Source of the DNA: Clostridia bacterium
Lineage (GTDB): Bacteria; Bacillota; Clostridia; Oscillospirales; CAG-272
Reading direction: 5' to 3'
Assembly (NCBI GenBank): GCA_017453325.1
Contig: JAFTKK010000049.1
Span: 1-63,432 of the forward strand
DNA length: 63,432 nt
The notes under the pieces were generated by a model, which worked only from the letters and a program-made list of their open reading frames with translations, had not been told where the DNA came from and did no database searches. The position numbers and the translations under genes are program-made. This document shows, piece by piece, positions 18,590-29,718 of the stretch. Position 1 is the first letter of the stretch. Each line of letters starts with the position of its first letter.

Positions 18590-21178
18590 ATGACACCGAT
18601 GATGGAACAGTATTTTGAAATTAAAAATCAGTACAAGGACTACCTTGTTTTTTACCGTCTCGGCGACTTTTACGAGATGTTTTTTGACGATGCCAAGGTA
18701 GCCTCGCGCGAGCTCGAATTGACCTTAACCGGCAGAGATTGCGGCGAGGCCGAGCGCGCCCCCATGTGCGGCGTGCCCTTCCACAGCGCCGAGAGCTATA
18801 TTGCAAAGCTGATCGAAAAGGGCTACAAGGTTGCCATTTGCGAGCAAATGGAGGATCCTGCCAAGGCCAAGGGACTGGTGAAGCGCGATATCGTGCGCAT
18901 CATTACCCCCGGCACGCTGCTCGAGCCCACCATGCTCTCAGAGCAGAAAAACAACTATATGTGCGCCCTGTGCCTGGGGGAAGCCGCCTGGGGTCTTGCC
19001 TTTGCCGATGTTTCCACGGCAGAGGTGTTTGTCACGGAGCTTATGGGAGACAACAAGTTCGCAAGGCTGCAAAGTGAGATCGGTACCTATCAGCCTCGCG
19101 AGGTCATTGTCGATCTGCCCCGTGCCGAGTTTGCCGACATTGCCGAATTTATTACGGTGCGCATGGGCGCCATGCTCTCGGCAGGAGAGAGCGACCGTTT
19201 CCTTTATGAGGTCGCCATGGAAAAGGCCGCGGCACAGTTTTCACCGCTGCCAAACGAGCTGACCGCATCCCGCGCAGCGGTCTCGGCGCTCGGTGCCTTG
19301 CTTGATTACATTGCCGATATGCAGCGCGGCGATATGTCCTATCTCAAGACCCTGCACGTGTATTCCGACGGGCAGTATATGGATATGGATATCAACACGC
19401 GCCGCAATCTTGAACTGACCGAGACCATGCGCCAAAAGGAGAAAAAGGGAACGCTGCTCTGGGTGCTTGACCGCACCAAGACCGCGCCCGGCGCGCGTCT
19501 TTTGCGCTCCTATATCGAGCATCCGCTGCTCAGCGCCTCCGAGATCATCAAGCGCCAGGGGGCGGTAGCCGAGCTGTTCGGCAGCTATATGCTGCGCGAG
19601 GAGTTAGGAGAGCTGCTCTCCTCCGTGCTTGACCTTGAGCGCCTGATTACCCGTATCGTGTACGGTACGGCCAACGCCAAGGATCTGCGAGCTGTTTGCT
19701 CCACGGTGGCGGTGCTGCCCGAGGTGCGCCGCCTGCTTGCCACCTGCCGAGACGGTGAGCTGCGCCGTATTTGCGAGGAGCTTGACGATCTGACCGATGT
19801 GCATGACCTCATTGATGCCGCCATTGACGAAAATCCGCCGTTTATCGTGCGTGAGGGCGGGCTCATTCGCGAGGGCTTCAGCACCGATGTCGATTATCTG
19901 CGCTCGGTGATGCATGACGGAAAATCCTGGATCGAGCGTGTGGCCGCAGAGGAGCGCGAGCGAACCGGCATCCGCACACTCAAGATCGGGTATAACAAGG
20001 TCTTTGGCTACTATATCGAGGTATCGAAATCCTTTGTCGATCAAGTGCCCGATACATACATTCGCAAGCAAACGCTCACCAACGGTGAACGGTATATTAC
20101 CGAGGAGCTCAAGGACATGGAGGCCACCATTCTCGGTGCCGCCGAAAAGGATCACGCCCTCGAATATGAGATCTTTCAGGATATCCGCGGTCACGTGGCC
20201 GCAGCGGGGGAGCGCATTCAGCGCGTTGCCACGCGCCTGGCGGAGCTTGACGTATATTTGTCGCTTGCCACCGTGGCGGCGAAAAACAAATACGTCTGCC
20301 CCGAGGTTGACAGCAGCGAGGAGATCCGCATCAAGGACGGTCGCCACCCTGTGGTTGAGCAATTTGTGAAGGATACCTATTTTGTCCCGAATGATGCGCT
20401 GCTGGATACCGCCGCCAACCGCGTGATGCTCATCACGGGTCCCAATATGGCGGGTAAATCCACCTATATGCGCCAGGTGGCGCTGATCGTGCTGATGGCA
20501 CAGATCGGTTCTTTTGTGCCTGCCGCCGAGGCAAGGATCGGCGTGGTCGATAAGCTCTTCACACGCGTTGGCGCATCCGATGATCTGGCTTCGGGACAGT
20601 CTACCTTTATGCTCGAAATGAATGAGGTGGCATACATTCTAAAAAATGCCACCCGAAAGAGCTTGATCATTTACGATGAGGTGGGGCGCGGTACCAGTAC
20701 CTTTGACGGCATGAGCATTGCGCGTGCCATTGTGGAATATACCAATAGCCGCAAGATCGGTGCCAAAACGCTCTTTGCGACCCATTACCACGAGCTGACC
20801 TCGCTTGAGGCCGAGCTGCCCGGTGTGGTCAATTACAATATTGCCGCCAAAAAGCGCGGCGATAGCATTACCTTCCTGCGCAAGATCGTGCGCGGCTCCA
20901 CCGACGATAGCTACGGTATTGAGGTCGCCAAGCTCGCGGGCCTGCCCGGTGAGGTCATTCGCCGTGCCAAGGAGGTGCTTGCCACCGTGGAGGAGACGGC
21001 CAAGGTGCTGCGCGCACCCGATGCCGACAGGGTAAAGCCCGTTGACGATACCCTGATTACCGTGGAGGATCAGATCAACGACCAAGTGATCGAGGAGCTG
21101 CGTAACACCGATATCAACACCCTGTCACCCTACGAGGCCATGAGCTTTTTGTTTGACCTCAAAAAGCGCCTGCAATAA
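18590..21178 (+). CDS. mutS: DNA mismatch repair protein MutS
   Basis: 862-residue mismatch-recognition ATPase. The N-terminal mismatch-binding motif reads LGDFYEMFFDDA (Phe-x-Glu type), the connector and lever domains follow, and the ATPase has GPNMAGKSTYMRQ and GRGTSTFDGMSIA. The C-terminus holds a short dimerisation helix ending in SFLFDLKKRLQ. I chose the ATG at 18590, which has AAAAGGAG upstream, rather than an in-frame ATG at 18536 that lacks one. mutL follows 11 bases after the stop. Confidence 0.97.
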   Translation: MTPMMEQYFEIKNQYKDYLVFYRLGDFYEMFFDDAKVASRELELTLTGRDCGEAERAPMCGVPFHSAESYIAKLIEKGYKVAICEQMEDPAKAKGLVKRDIVRIITPGTLLEPTMLSEQKNNYMCALCLGEAAWGLAFADVSTAEVFVTELMGDNKFARLQSEIGTYQPREVIVDLPRAEFADIAEFITVRMGAMLSAGESDRFLYEVAMEKAAAQFSPLPNELTASRAAVSALGALLDYIADMQRGDMSYLKTLHVYSDGQYMDMDINTRRNLELTETMRQKEKKGTLLWVLDRTKTAPGARLLRSYIEHPLLSASEIIKRQGAVAELFGSYMLREELGELLSSVLDLERLITRIVYGTANAKDLRAVCSTVAVLPEVRRLLATCRDGELRRICEELDDLTDVHDLIDAAIDENPPFIVREGGLIREGFSTDVDYLRSVMHDGKSWIERVAAEERERTGIRTLKIGYNKVFGYYIEVSKSFVDQVPDTYIRKQTLTNGERYITEELKDMEATILGAAEKDHALEYEIFQDIRGHVAAAGERIQRVATRLAELDVYLSLATVAAKNKYVCPEVDSSEEIRIKDGRHPVVEQFVKDTYFVPNDALLDTAANRVMLITGPNMAGKSTYMRQVALIVLMAQIGSFVPAAEARIGVVDKLFTRVGASDDLASGQSTFMLEMNEVAYILKNATRKSLIIYDEVGRGTSTFDGMSIARAIVEYTNSRKIGAKTLFATHYHELTSLEAELPGVVNYNIAAKKRGDSITFLRKIVRGSTDDSYGIEVAKLAGLPGEVIRRAKEVLATVEETAKVLRAPDADRVKPVDDTLITVEDQINDQVIEELRNTDINTLSPYEAMSFLFDLKKRLQ

Positions 21179-21189
21179 GGAGGGTACAC

Positions 21190-23169
21190 ATGGGAAAAAT
21201 CAACGTTTTATCCTTTGCCGTCGCCAACCTGATCGCCGCGGGCGAGGTGGTAGACCGCCCCGCATCCGTTATCAAGGAGCTGCTTGAAAACGCCATTGAC
21301 GCAGGTGCTACGCGCGTGACGGTTGAGATCCAGCACGGCGGCATCACCTTTATGCGTGTAGCCGACAACGGTTGCGGCATGTCGGGAGAGGATCTGCCCG
21401 TGGCCATCCGCCGCCACGCCACAAGCAAGATCAAGGATGCCGCCGACCTTGACGGCATTGCCACGCTCGGCTTCCGCGGCGAGGCGCTTGCCGCCATTGC
21501 CTCGGTCTCCGACCTGCGTATCATTACCCGCACCGCAGATGCCGCTTTCGGCACTTGCCTGACCGCCAAGGCGGGCGAGGTCGTCGAGCTCGCAGAGCAG
21601 GGCGCGCCCGTCGGCACCACTGTGATTGTTGAAAATTTGTTCGGCAACGTCCCCGCGCGCCGCAAATTCCTCAAGAAGGATGTTTCGGAGGCCATTGCCG
21701 TTTCCACCTATGTCGAAAAGATCGCGCTGTCGCGCCCCGATATTGCCATTCGCCTGATCGTGGATGGCAACATGAAGCTGGATACCGCAGGTGACGGGGA
21801 ATTGAAGTCGGCCATGTATGCCGTCTTCGGGCGTGATTTTGTTTCGAAAATGCTGCCCGTCGAGGGCGTGGGCGAGGGTGTTTCGGTCAAGGGCTTTATC
21901 AGCCGACCTGATCATGTGCGTCCCAAGCGCAATTACGAAAATTTCTTTATCAACGGCAGGTACGTCAATTGCCGCACGGCGGCTGCCGCACTTGAGCAGG
22001 CATATGTTTCCTTCTGCCCGCCCGAAAAGTTTCCGTGCTGCGTGCTGAACATTATCATCAACCCTGCGGCGGTGGATGTCAACGTGCACCCTGCCAAGCT
22101 TGAGGTGAAATTCTCCAACGAGCGCCCCGTATTTGAGGCCGTTTATTCGGCTGTGCGCACCGCGCTGGAGGCGGACGACACCCGCCCCGAGATGAAGCTC
22201 GGCTCTACCGCCATTCCTGCCGCTGCCAATGCCTTTGTGCCGATCGAGGAGGGCAAGCGCGAGGGGCTGGCCGCACGGCAGGTCACCATTGACCACACGC
22301 CGCAAAGGTCCGTATCTGCGCCCACCTTTTCGCACATGAGCGCGGCAGAGTACGCCAAAAAATATACAGGCAACTTTGCCGAAGCGAAAAGCAACTCCCT
22401 TAGCCTCGCGTCACCGAAGCTTTACCGTGTGCAAGGCGATATGAGCGCCGCCACCCATGCGGAAGTGATCACCGATCGCAAAGCATCTGTGCTTGCCGCA
22501 CCCGTGGAGCCTGCCCCCTCGCGCGCGGTCACGGATTGTTCGCCAAAGCAATCTGCGCCGGAGGTGCAACCTGCCGCGCCCCTTGCCGCCGCGCCCGTGT
22601 GGCGCATCATCGGCGAGGCCTTTCGCGCTTACGTGATCGTGGAGTGCGACGATAAGCTCCTGCTGATCGACAAGCACGCCGCGCATGAGCGCGTGCTCTT
22701 TGAGGAGCTGCGTGCCAAAATGAAAGCGGGGGAGGATGCCACGCAGATTTTGCTGCTGCCGTTGTCGCTCTCGGTCTCCCGTGAGGATGCCGAGTTGCTC
22801 GAGGACTATCGCGCCGAGGTAGAGGCCGTCGGCTTCGCCTTTACCGTATCCGGCCACACCGTTTCGGTCAGCGAGATTCCCGAGGGGCTGAAGCCCGCCG
22901 AGGCAGGCGAGCTGCTGCTCACGCTGCCCACCGTTTTGACCGAGGGCACGGGCAACGCCGCGCTCTCTCGCGATATCCTTTTTGAAAAAGCACTTTATCA
23001 AGGCGCCTGCAAGGCTGCCATCAAGGCAGGCCGCGAATATCCCCCCGAATATATCAAATGGCTCGTTGAAAAGCTGATGGAGCTGTCCGATATCACGGTT
23101 TGTCCGCACGGGCGTCCTGTGGCGATGGTGCTTTCCCACGCCAACATCGACCGACAGTTCAAGAGATAA
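21190..23169 (+). CDS. mutL: DNA mismatch repair endonuclease MutL
   Basis: 659-residue GHKL ATPase. N-terminal motifs ELLENAIDAGAT, DNGCGM and GFRGEAL bind ATP. The C-terminal domain contains DKHAAHERVLFEE, the variant of the DQHA(X)2E(X)4E endonuclease motif, and CPHGRPV, the zinc-linked motif; both indicate a nicking MutL as in organisms without MutH. The middle linker (about residues 340-460) is Ala/Pro-rich and poorly conserved. AAGGAGG sits 6 bases before the ATG. Last gene of the miaB-mutL cluster. Confidence 0.96.
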   Translation: MGKINVLSFAVANLIAAGEVVDRPASVIKELLENAIDAGATRVTVEIQHGGITFMRVADNGCGMSGEDLPVAIRRHATSKIKDAADLDGIATLGFRGEALAAIASVSDLRIITRTADAAFGTCLTAKAGEVVELAEQGAPVGTTVIVENLFGNVPARRKFLKKDVSEAIAVSTYVEKIALSRPDIAIRLIVDGNMKLDTAGDGELKSAMYAVFGRDFVSKMLPVEGVGEGVSVKGFISRPDHVRPKRNYENFFINGRYVNCRTAAAALEQAYVSFCPPEKFPCCVLNIIINPAAVDVNVHPAKLEVKFSNERPVFEAVYSAVRTALEADDTRPEMKLGSTAIPAAANAFVPIEEGKREGLAARQVTIDHTPQRSVSAPTFSHMSAAEYAKKYTGNFAEAKSNSLSLASPKLYRVQGDMSAATHAEVITDRKASVLAAPVEPAPSRAVTDCSPKQSAPEVQPAAPLAAAPVWRIIGEAFRAYVIVECDDKLLLIDKHAAHERVLFEELRAKMKAGEDATQILLLPLSLSVSREDAELLEDYRAEVEAVGFAFTVSGHTVSVSEIPEGLKPAEAGELLLTLPTVLTEGTGNAALSRDILFEKALYQGACKAAIKAGREYPPEYIKWLVEKLMELSDITVCPHGRPVAMVLSHANIDRQFKR

Positions 23170-23263
23170 GCGGCGCAATACGTCGTTGCTCCTCGACAAA
23201 GGGGGCTCGACGTAGGGCACTACGCCATCACCCCCTTTGCTCGGTGCGCCTGGTCTTGCTTGC
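23170..23263 (+). repeat. 94-base interspersed repeat, copy 1
   Basis: Begins GCGGCGCAATAC and ends CTGGTCTTGCTTGC. A unit of exactly the same length, with the same ends and the same ACGTAG...TACTACG-type centre, lies at 30458-30551. It sits directly after the mutL stop. Confidence 0.75.
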
Positions 23264-23289
23264 TTCTCTCTTGAACTTCGCGAGTATCG

Positions 23290-23320
23290 GCGGCGCAATA
23301 CGTCGTTGCTCCTCGACAAA
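23290..23320 (+). repeat. Partial copy of the 94-base repeat
   Basis: Thirty-one bases identical to 23170-23200 (GCGGCGCAATACGTCGTTGC and on), 26 bases after the end of the first copy. It looks like a truncated second insertion. Confidence 0.75.
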
Positions 23321-23363
23321 CGAGAATTGCCAACATCAACAGGCAATGCAAAAGATTTTAATA

Positions 23364-23717
23364 ATGAATAAAAAGAGTAATCCCAAATTGACAGGCAATG
23401 CCCAAACGCTTCGCAAAAATATGACAAAAGAGGAAAAGCATCTTTGGTACGATTTTTTGAAAAAATTGCCTGTTACCGTTCATCGACAAAAAGTGATCGA
23501 CAAGTATATTGTTGATTTTTATTGTGCTGAGGCAAAACTCGTCATAGAGTTGGATGGCTCACAACACTACGAGCCAAAAGGAAAAGAAGAAGACCAAATT
23601 CGGGATGAGTTTTTGCAATCTTTAGGCATTGCTGTGGTGCGCTACTCCAATCTTGATATTCAGAAACGATTTGAGGCCGTCTGCCAAGATTTGTTGAGAC
23701 GATTGTCTTTGCTTTGA
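23364..23717 (+). CDS. DUF559 endonuclease-like protein
   Basis: 117-residue protein of the DUF559/Vsr-like fold. Conserved features are TKEEKHLWYDFLKK near residue 20, the catalytic-type segment FYCAEAKLVIELDGSQH near 55, and a Tyr-Ser-Asn strand near 93. The fold belongs to the PD-(D/E)XK-like nucleases, but the biological role of stand-alone DUF559 proteins is unknown. The region is clearly more AT-rich and lysine-rich than mutL or tgt, and it is bracketed by repeat elements, which suggests transfer. The start is uncertain: ATG at 23364 lacks a good ribosome site and ATG at 23346 is an alternative. Confidence 0.75.
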   Translation: MNKKSNPKLTGNAQTLRKNMTKEEKHLWYDFLKKLPVTVHRQKVIDKYIVDFYCAEAKLVIELDGSQHYEPKGKEEDQIRDEFLQSLGIAVVRYSNLDIQKRFEAVCQDLLRRLSLL

Positions 23718-23730
23718 AGGTCATCTCCGA

Positions 23731-23890
23731 GCCTTCCCCTTGAGGGGAAGGGGGACCACCGTAGGTGGTGGATGAGGTGGCGCAACTGTTAAGATGGCAG
23801 TATAGCCATTTCTCGCTTCAATAACGGATGCGCTGCATCCTACACCTCATCAGTCGCGTACCGCGCCAGCTTCCCCTCAAGGGGAAGCCT
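23731..23890 (+). mobile_element. MITE-like inverted-repeat element
   Basis: About 160 bases bounded by near-perfect 20-base inverted repeats (GCCTTCCCCTTGAGGGGAAG at 23731 and CTTCCCCTCAAGGGGAAGCC at 23870); each end is also a hairpin by itself. Inside are further mirrored ATGAGGTG/CACCTCAT blocks (about 23773 and 23843). It encodes nothing. The remaining bases to 24015 hold only the tgt leader. Confidence 0.75.
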
Positions 23891-23979
23891 TGTTCGCAGA
23901 AATACGGGTTTTCTGCTTTTCCGTCTTTGGAATTGCATAAAGCTTTTATGATGTGCCCGATAAAACACTAAAATGATGA

Positions 23980-25161
<1,182 letters not shown>

Positions 25162-25216
25162 ACGCGCGTCTTGCGGTTATACTTGATATATTCCCTCGTG
25201 CCTAAGGAGTAGATTT

Positions 25217-26596
25217 ATGATAGAAAAATCTTTACTTGCAGACCTTTTGTCCGTGGCTGTATCCACGGGCGGCGATTTTGCCGAGGTCTTTGCCGAGCGT
25301 GAGCACGCCACCAATATCCGTTTTGTATCGGGCAAGGTCGAGGCCATTCGCGATCAGGTGATCGCGGGCGTCGGCATTCGCGTATTTTGCGGCACCAAAA
25401 CCTATTATGCCTCTACCAGCAATACCACCAAGGAGGGACTGCTCTCCTGCGCCGCCGCCGTGGCGGGTGCTGTGGGAGAGGGGAGCGGTGCGCGCCGTAT
25501 CACCCTCGCACCCACACCCGTGATCAACCGTCACGCGGTCAAGCGCTATCCCGACGATGTGCCGACCCGTGAAAAAACAGACCTGTTGCGCGAGGCCTGC
25601 TTGGCAGCTTCTGCGGTGGATGAGCGCATTTCGCAGGTCAGCGGCACCTATCTTGACACCGACCGCGCCATACTGGTCGCCAATACCGAGGGGCTTTGCC
25701 GCGAGGATCGCAAGGTGCGTACGCGCCTGGCGATCTCGGCCGTGGCTAGCGCCGCGGGAGAAAACCAGTCCGGCTTTTACGGCCCCGGCGGTGGTGTCGG
25801 TATTGAATTTTTTGATGCCGTGTCGCCGCGCGCGGTGGGCGAGCGTGCCGCAAAGCAGGCACTCACCAATCTCACCGCCGCCTATTGTCCCGCAGGCACC
25901 ATGACCGTTGCCATTGAAAACGGCTTCGGCGGTGTCATTTTCCACGAGGCCTGCGGCCATTCGCTGGAGGCCACCTCGGTTGGCATCGGTGCCTCGCAGA
26001 TGGCGGGCAAATTGGGGCAGCAGATCGCGAATCCCAAGCTCACCGCCATTGACGACGGTACGATCACGGGCGGCTGGGGCTCCTTTAACGTGGACGACGA
26101 GGGCACGCCCGCCACGCGCAACGTGCTTATCGAAAACGGTGTGCTCAAAAGCTATATGATCGATCGCCTCGGCTCCCGTCGCTTAGGATTACCCATGACG
26201 GGCTGCGGCCGCCGCGAGAATTACACCTACGAGCCCACCTCCCGCATGACCAACACCTTTATTGCGAACGGCCCCGATAAAAACGAGGATATCATCGCTT
26301 CTATTGAGTACGGCCTCTATGCCAAGGAGATGGGGGGCGGCTCGGTCAACCCCTTGACGGGCGAGTTTAACTTTGCCGTCAAGGAGGGCTATATCGTGCG
26401 AAACGGCAAGATCTGTGAGCCGGTGCGCGGCGCTGCGCTGATCGGCACGGGCGCAGAGATCCTACAGGATATTGATATGATAGGGCAAAATCTCAAGACG
26501 GGGCAGGGTATGTGCGGCTCCTCGAGCGGCAGCGTGCCTACCGATGTGGGGCAGCCCCTCATTCGCGTGCGCAAGATCACGGTAGGAGGTCGCTGA
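25217..26596 (+). CDS. TldD/PmbA-family metalloprotease, TldD-like
   Basis: 459-residue protein of the U62 family. The zinc motif GVIFHEACGHSLEAT near residue 240 (HExxxH) is intact, so this is the catalytic TldD-type partner. In E. coli TldD and TldE (PmbA) together degrade unfolded or leader peptides, including maturation of microcin B17. C-terminal motifs CGSSSG and PTDVGQP are family-typical. AAGGAG precedes the ATG. The TldE-like gene overlaps its stop (TGATG). Confidence 0.9.
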   Translation: MIEKSLLADLLSVAVSTGGDFAEVFAEREHATNIRFVSGKVEAIRDQVIAGVGIRVFCGTKTYYASTSNTTKEGLLSCAAAVAGAVGEGSGARRITLAPTPVINRHAVKRYPDDVPTREKTDLLREACLAASAVDERISQVSGTYLDTDRAILVANTEGLCREDRKVRTRLAISAVASAAGENQSGFYGPGGGVGIEFFDAVSPRAVGERAAKQALTNLTAAYCPAGTMTVAIENGFGGVIFHEACGHSLEATSVGIGASQMAGKLGQQIANPKLTAIDDGTITGGWGSFNVDDEGTPATRNVLIENGVLKSYMIDRLGSRRLGLPMTGCGRRENYTYEPTSRMTNTFIANGPDKNEDIIASIEYGLYAKEMGGGSVNPLTGEFNFAVKEGYIVRNGKICEPVRGAALIGTGAEILQDIDMIGQNLKTGQGMCGSSSGSVPTDVGQPLIRVRKITVGGR

Positions 26597-27948
26597 TGAA
26601 TTTTGAACAAATGAAAGAAATTCTGTTTGCCGCCGCATATCGCGCGGGGCTGACGGATTTTGATGTGTATTACCGTATGTCAACCGATATGTCGGCTGAC
26701 GCCCTCAACCGCGAGCCGAATTCCTCTGCCTTCGGTACGGCAGGCGGCATCAGCTTTCGCTGTGCCGTTGACGGCAGGATCGGCTCTGCCTCCACCGAGG
26801 CATTAACGAAAAGCGAGCTGGAGGCTCTGGTGCCCCGTGCCATGGCCAATGCCGCCTTGGTGGATGCCGATGAGGAGCCTGTGTTCTTCGCGCCGACTCC
26901 CGACACCGTCTACACGCAGGTAACGGCTGCAAAGCCCGCCATGCCCGATGCCGCTTCGGTGCGCCGTACGGCGCTCGAGCTGCAGGAACGCATTTATGCG
27001 GCAACACCCCTCGCGGCCGACGGTACCGAAACGGCGGCGGGGGCCTGCGAGATCACGGTCTCGCTTGCCAACTCTCGCGGCCTTTCGCTCTCGCACAGCG
27101 CCGCGATGCATTATGCGTACGCCGAGGCGGTTGTTAACGATGGCGGCGAGCCCTCCTTCGGTGTTTGCTCCGCCCCCTCCCTTCATGCCGACTCGGGCAT
27201 TGCAGAGAAGGCGGTTGACGAGGCGCTTGCGCGCCTTGGCGGCAAGCCCGTGAAAACAGGGCAATACAGCGCCGTATTTTCCGCCAAGCAGGTCAGCGCA
27301 CTCTTTGCCACCTTCGGGGGCATTTTCAGCGGGAAAAACGCCATGCTCGGCTTATCGCTCCTCAAGGGCAAGGAGGGAACTGCGGTTGCTTCGCCGCTGC
27401 TTACCGTTTATGACGACCCCTTTTACGAGAAAAATACCATGCAAATGCCCTTTGACGCCGAGGGCGTGCCGACCTATAAAAAGGCTCTTATTGAAAACGG
27501 CGTTCTCAAAACCCTGCTCTATGACCTGACCACAGCCCAAAAAACGGGCAATCGGTCAACGGGCAATGCAGGGCGCGGCTCTTATGCCGATCCCGTTTCC
27601 ATCCGCTCCTATTGTCGTGCGATCAAGCCGGGCGATGCCACGCTTGACGAGCTGTTTGCCGATATGGGTGAGGGGCTTTATATCACCGAGCTCAAGGGCA
27701 TGCACGCAGGCTGCGATGCCGTGACGGGTGATTTTTCCATTGAATGTGCAGGCTTCCTTGTGAGAGAGGGTAAGCGTGCAGGTGCCGTCAAGGCCTTTAC
27801 CGTGGCGGGCAATTTCTTTGACCTGATGAAAAATATCACACGCGTCGGCAGCGAGATCGAAAGCGGCATTTGCGGCTTTTCGATGAGTGCGGCGCCCGCG
27901 TTGCTTGTGCGCAACCTTGCCGTTGCGGGCGAGAGTGAGAATGCTTAA
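26596..27948 (+). CDS. TldD/PmbA-family protein, TldE-like
   Basis: 450-residue paralogue of the preceding gene. It lacks the HExxxH zinc motif, as TldE/PmbA proteins do, and should be the non-catalytic partner of the heterodimer. Recognisable features are DPFYEKNTMQMPFDAEG and the C-terminal GFSMSAAPALLVRNL. The ATG at 26596 overlaps the tldD stop and has AGGAGG 7 bases upstream; the in-frame start 84 bases further upstream lies within tldD. Confidence 0.9.
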   Translation: MNFEQMKEILFAAAYRAGLTDFDVYYRMSTDMSADALNREPNSSAFGTAGGISFRCAVDGRIGSASTEALTKSELEALVPRAMANAALVDADEEPVFFAPTPDTVYTQVTAAKPAMPDAASVRRTALELQERIYAATPLAADGTETAAGACEITVSLANSRGLSLSHSAAMHYAYAEAVVNDGGEPSFGVCSAPSLHADSGIAEKAVDEALARLGGKPVKTGQYSAVFSAKQVSALFATFGGIFSGKNAMLGLSLLKGKEGTAVASPLLTVYDDPFYEKNTMQMPFDAEGVPTYKKALIENGVLKTLLYDLTTAQKTGNRSTGNAGRGSYADPVSIRSYCRAIKPGDATLDELFADMGEGLYITELKGMHAGCDAVTGDFSIECAGFLVREGKRAGAVKAFTVAGNFFDLMKNITRVGSEIESGICGFSMSAAPALLVRNLAVAGESENA

Positions 27949-27966
27949 TTAAAAAAGAGGGACATT

Positions 27967-29706
27967 ATGCAGACTATCAAACATTTGATCGCAAATCAGT
28001 TGACCGAGGGCATCGTCGCCCTCGGTGCGCCTGCCGCACCCACCGCGGCAGAGCTTGTGGCAATGCTGGAATACCCGCCCGACGATACGATGGGTGACCT
28101 TGCGTTGCCTTGCTTTAAGCTCTCTCGCACGCTGCGCCGCGCGCCCGTGCAGATCGCAGCGGCATTGGCCGAGAGCCTTGCGGGTCTTTCCTGCGTCGAG
28201 CGAGCAGAGGCGGTAAACGGATATCTGAACATTAAAATATCCGAGAGCTATCTTGTAAACACCGTGCTCGCCGATATTTTGACGGCGGGCGAGCGCTATG
28301 GCGCATCGGACGAGGGCAAGGGCAAGACCGTTGTGCTCGATTACTCCTCTCCGAACGTGGCCAAGCCCTTCCACATCGGCCACCTCGGCACTACCGTGAT
28401 CGGCCATTCCCTCAAAATGCTGCATGAGTTTGCAGGCTACAAGTGCGTTGGCATCAACTATCTCGGTGACTGGGGCACCCAGTTCGGTAAGCTGATCGTG
28501 GCTTACAAAAAGTGGGGCAACCGCGAGATGATCGAACAGGGCGGCATTGATAAGCTCGTTGAGCTGTACGTGATGATCAACAACGCCATTTCGGGCAATG
28601 AGGAAAAGGGAATTCCCGCCGACCCCGCACTCGGGGACGCCGCCCGTGCCGAGTTCCATAAGTTAGAGCTGGGTGATGAGGAAAATTTGGCTCTTTGGCG
28701 CTGGTTCATTGATATCAGCTTAGCCGAATACGAAAAAACATACCGTCAGCTCGGCATCACCTTCGATAGCTACAAGGGCGAGAGCTTTTATACCGATAAA
28801 ATGCCCGCCCAAGTGCAAAAGCTGCGCGACATGGGGCTTTTGAAGATCGACGACGGCGCCTCCATCGTTGACCTGGAGCCCTACGGCATGCCGCCCTGCC
28901 TCATTTTGAAGCGCGATGGCTCCACGCTCTATCCCACGCGCGATATCGCCGCCGCCGTTTACCGCAAGAATACTTACGATTTCGACAAGGCCATTTACGT
29001 GACCTCCGCAGGGCAAAGCCTGCACTTTGCGCAATGGTTCAAGGTCGTCGAGCTCATGGGCTACGATTGGCACGATAAGCTGGTGCACGTGCCCTACGGC
29101 ACCGTCAGCATCAACGGCGCAAAGCTCGCTACCCGTACGGGCAATGTGGTGCTCTTAAAGGATCTGTTCCGTGCCGCCATCGAGGAGGTCACGCAGATCA
29201 TGACCGAAAAGAACCCCAATATCGAAAATAAAGAAGAGATCGCCGAGGCCGTCGGCGTTGGCGCCATCGTCTTTTATTATCTTTCGGGCAGCCGCATCAA
29301 GGATATCAACTTCATCATGGAGGATGCCCTCAACTTTGACGGCAACACGGGACCTTACGCGCAGTATACGTACGCGCGCACCTGCGCCGTTTTGCGCCGT
29401 GCCGAGGATGTGCCGAGCGACGCACCGATGACGCTCACCGCCCCCGATGAGGCCGCGCTCCTGAAGATGCTGGCCAAATTCCCCGAGAAGGTCATGGCCG
29501 CTATCGCGGATTATGAGCCCTCGGTTATCACGCGCTACATTCTTGACGTAGCCGCGGCATTTAACCGCTTTTATCACAACTGTCAGATCTTGAACGCCGA
29601 GGATCCTGCCGTGCGTGCCACGCGCGTAGCGCTTACCCGTGCCGCCAATGTGGTGCTTGGTAACGCATTCCCGCTGATCTGCCTCAAAAAAATGGAACAA
29701 ATTTAA
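27967..29706 (+). CDS. argS: Arginyl-tRNA synthetase
   Basis: 579-residue class I synthetase. The HIGH motif appears as FHIGHLGTTVIG near residue 137, the KMSKS-like loop as ATRTGNVVLLKD near 394, and the C-terminal DALR anticodon-binding domain has GPYAQYTYARTCAVLRR and FNRFYHNCQIL. An N-terminal Arg-tRNA synthetase domain (Add-1, residues 1-90) binds the D-loop. AAAGAGGG lies upstream of the ATG. Followed after 12 bases by the YebC gene. Confidence 0.96.
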   Translation: MQTIKHLIANQLTEGIVALGAPAAPTAAELVAMLEYPPDDTMGDLALPCFKLSRTLRRAPVQIAAALAESLAGLSCVERAEAVNGYLNIKISESYLVNTVLADILTAGERYGASDEGKGKTVVLDYSSPNVAKPFHIGHLGTTVIGHSLKMLHEFAGYKCVGINYLGDWGTQFGKLIVAYKKWGNREMIEQGGIDKLVELYVMINNAISGNEEKGIPADPALGDAARAEFHKLELGDEENLALWRWFIDISLAEYEKTYRQLGITFDSYKGESFYTDKMPAQVQKLRDMGLLKIDDGASIVDLEPYGMPPCLILKRDGSTLYPTRDIAAAVYRKNTYDFDKAIYVTSAGQSLHFAQWFKVVELMGYDWHDKLVHVPYGTVSINGAKLATRTGNVVLLKDLFRAAIEEVTQIMTEKNPNIENKEEIAEAVGVGAIVFYYLSGSRIKDINFIMEDALNFDGNTGPYAQYTYARTCAVLRRAEDVPSDAPMTLTAPDEAALLKMLAKFPEKVMAAIADYEPSVITRYILDVAAAFNRFYHNCQILNAEDPAVRATRVALTRAANVVLGNAFPLICLKKMEQI

Positions 29707-29718
29707 GGAGATAGAAAC

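Noticed and set aside
23100..23363. N-terminal extension of the DUF559 gene into mutL
   Set aside because: The extension reads through the 94-base repeat and the end of mutL in another frame; DUF559 similarity begins after 23364.
27949..27966. Possible T-box before argS
   Set aside because: Only 18 bases separate argS from the preceding gene, so there is no room for one.
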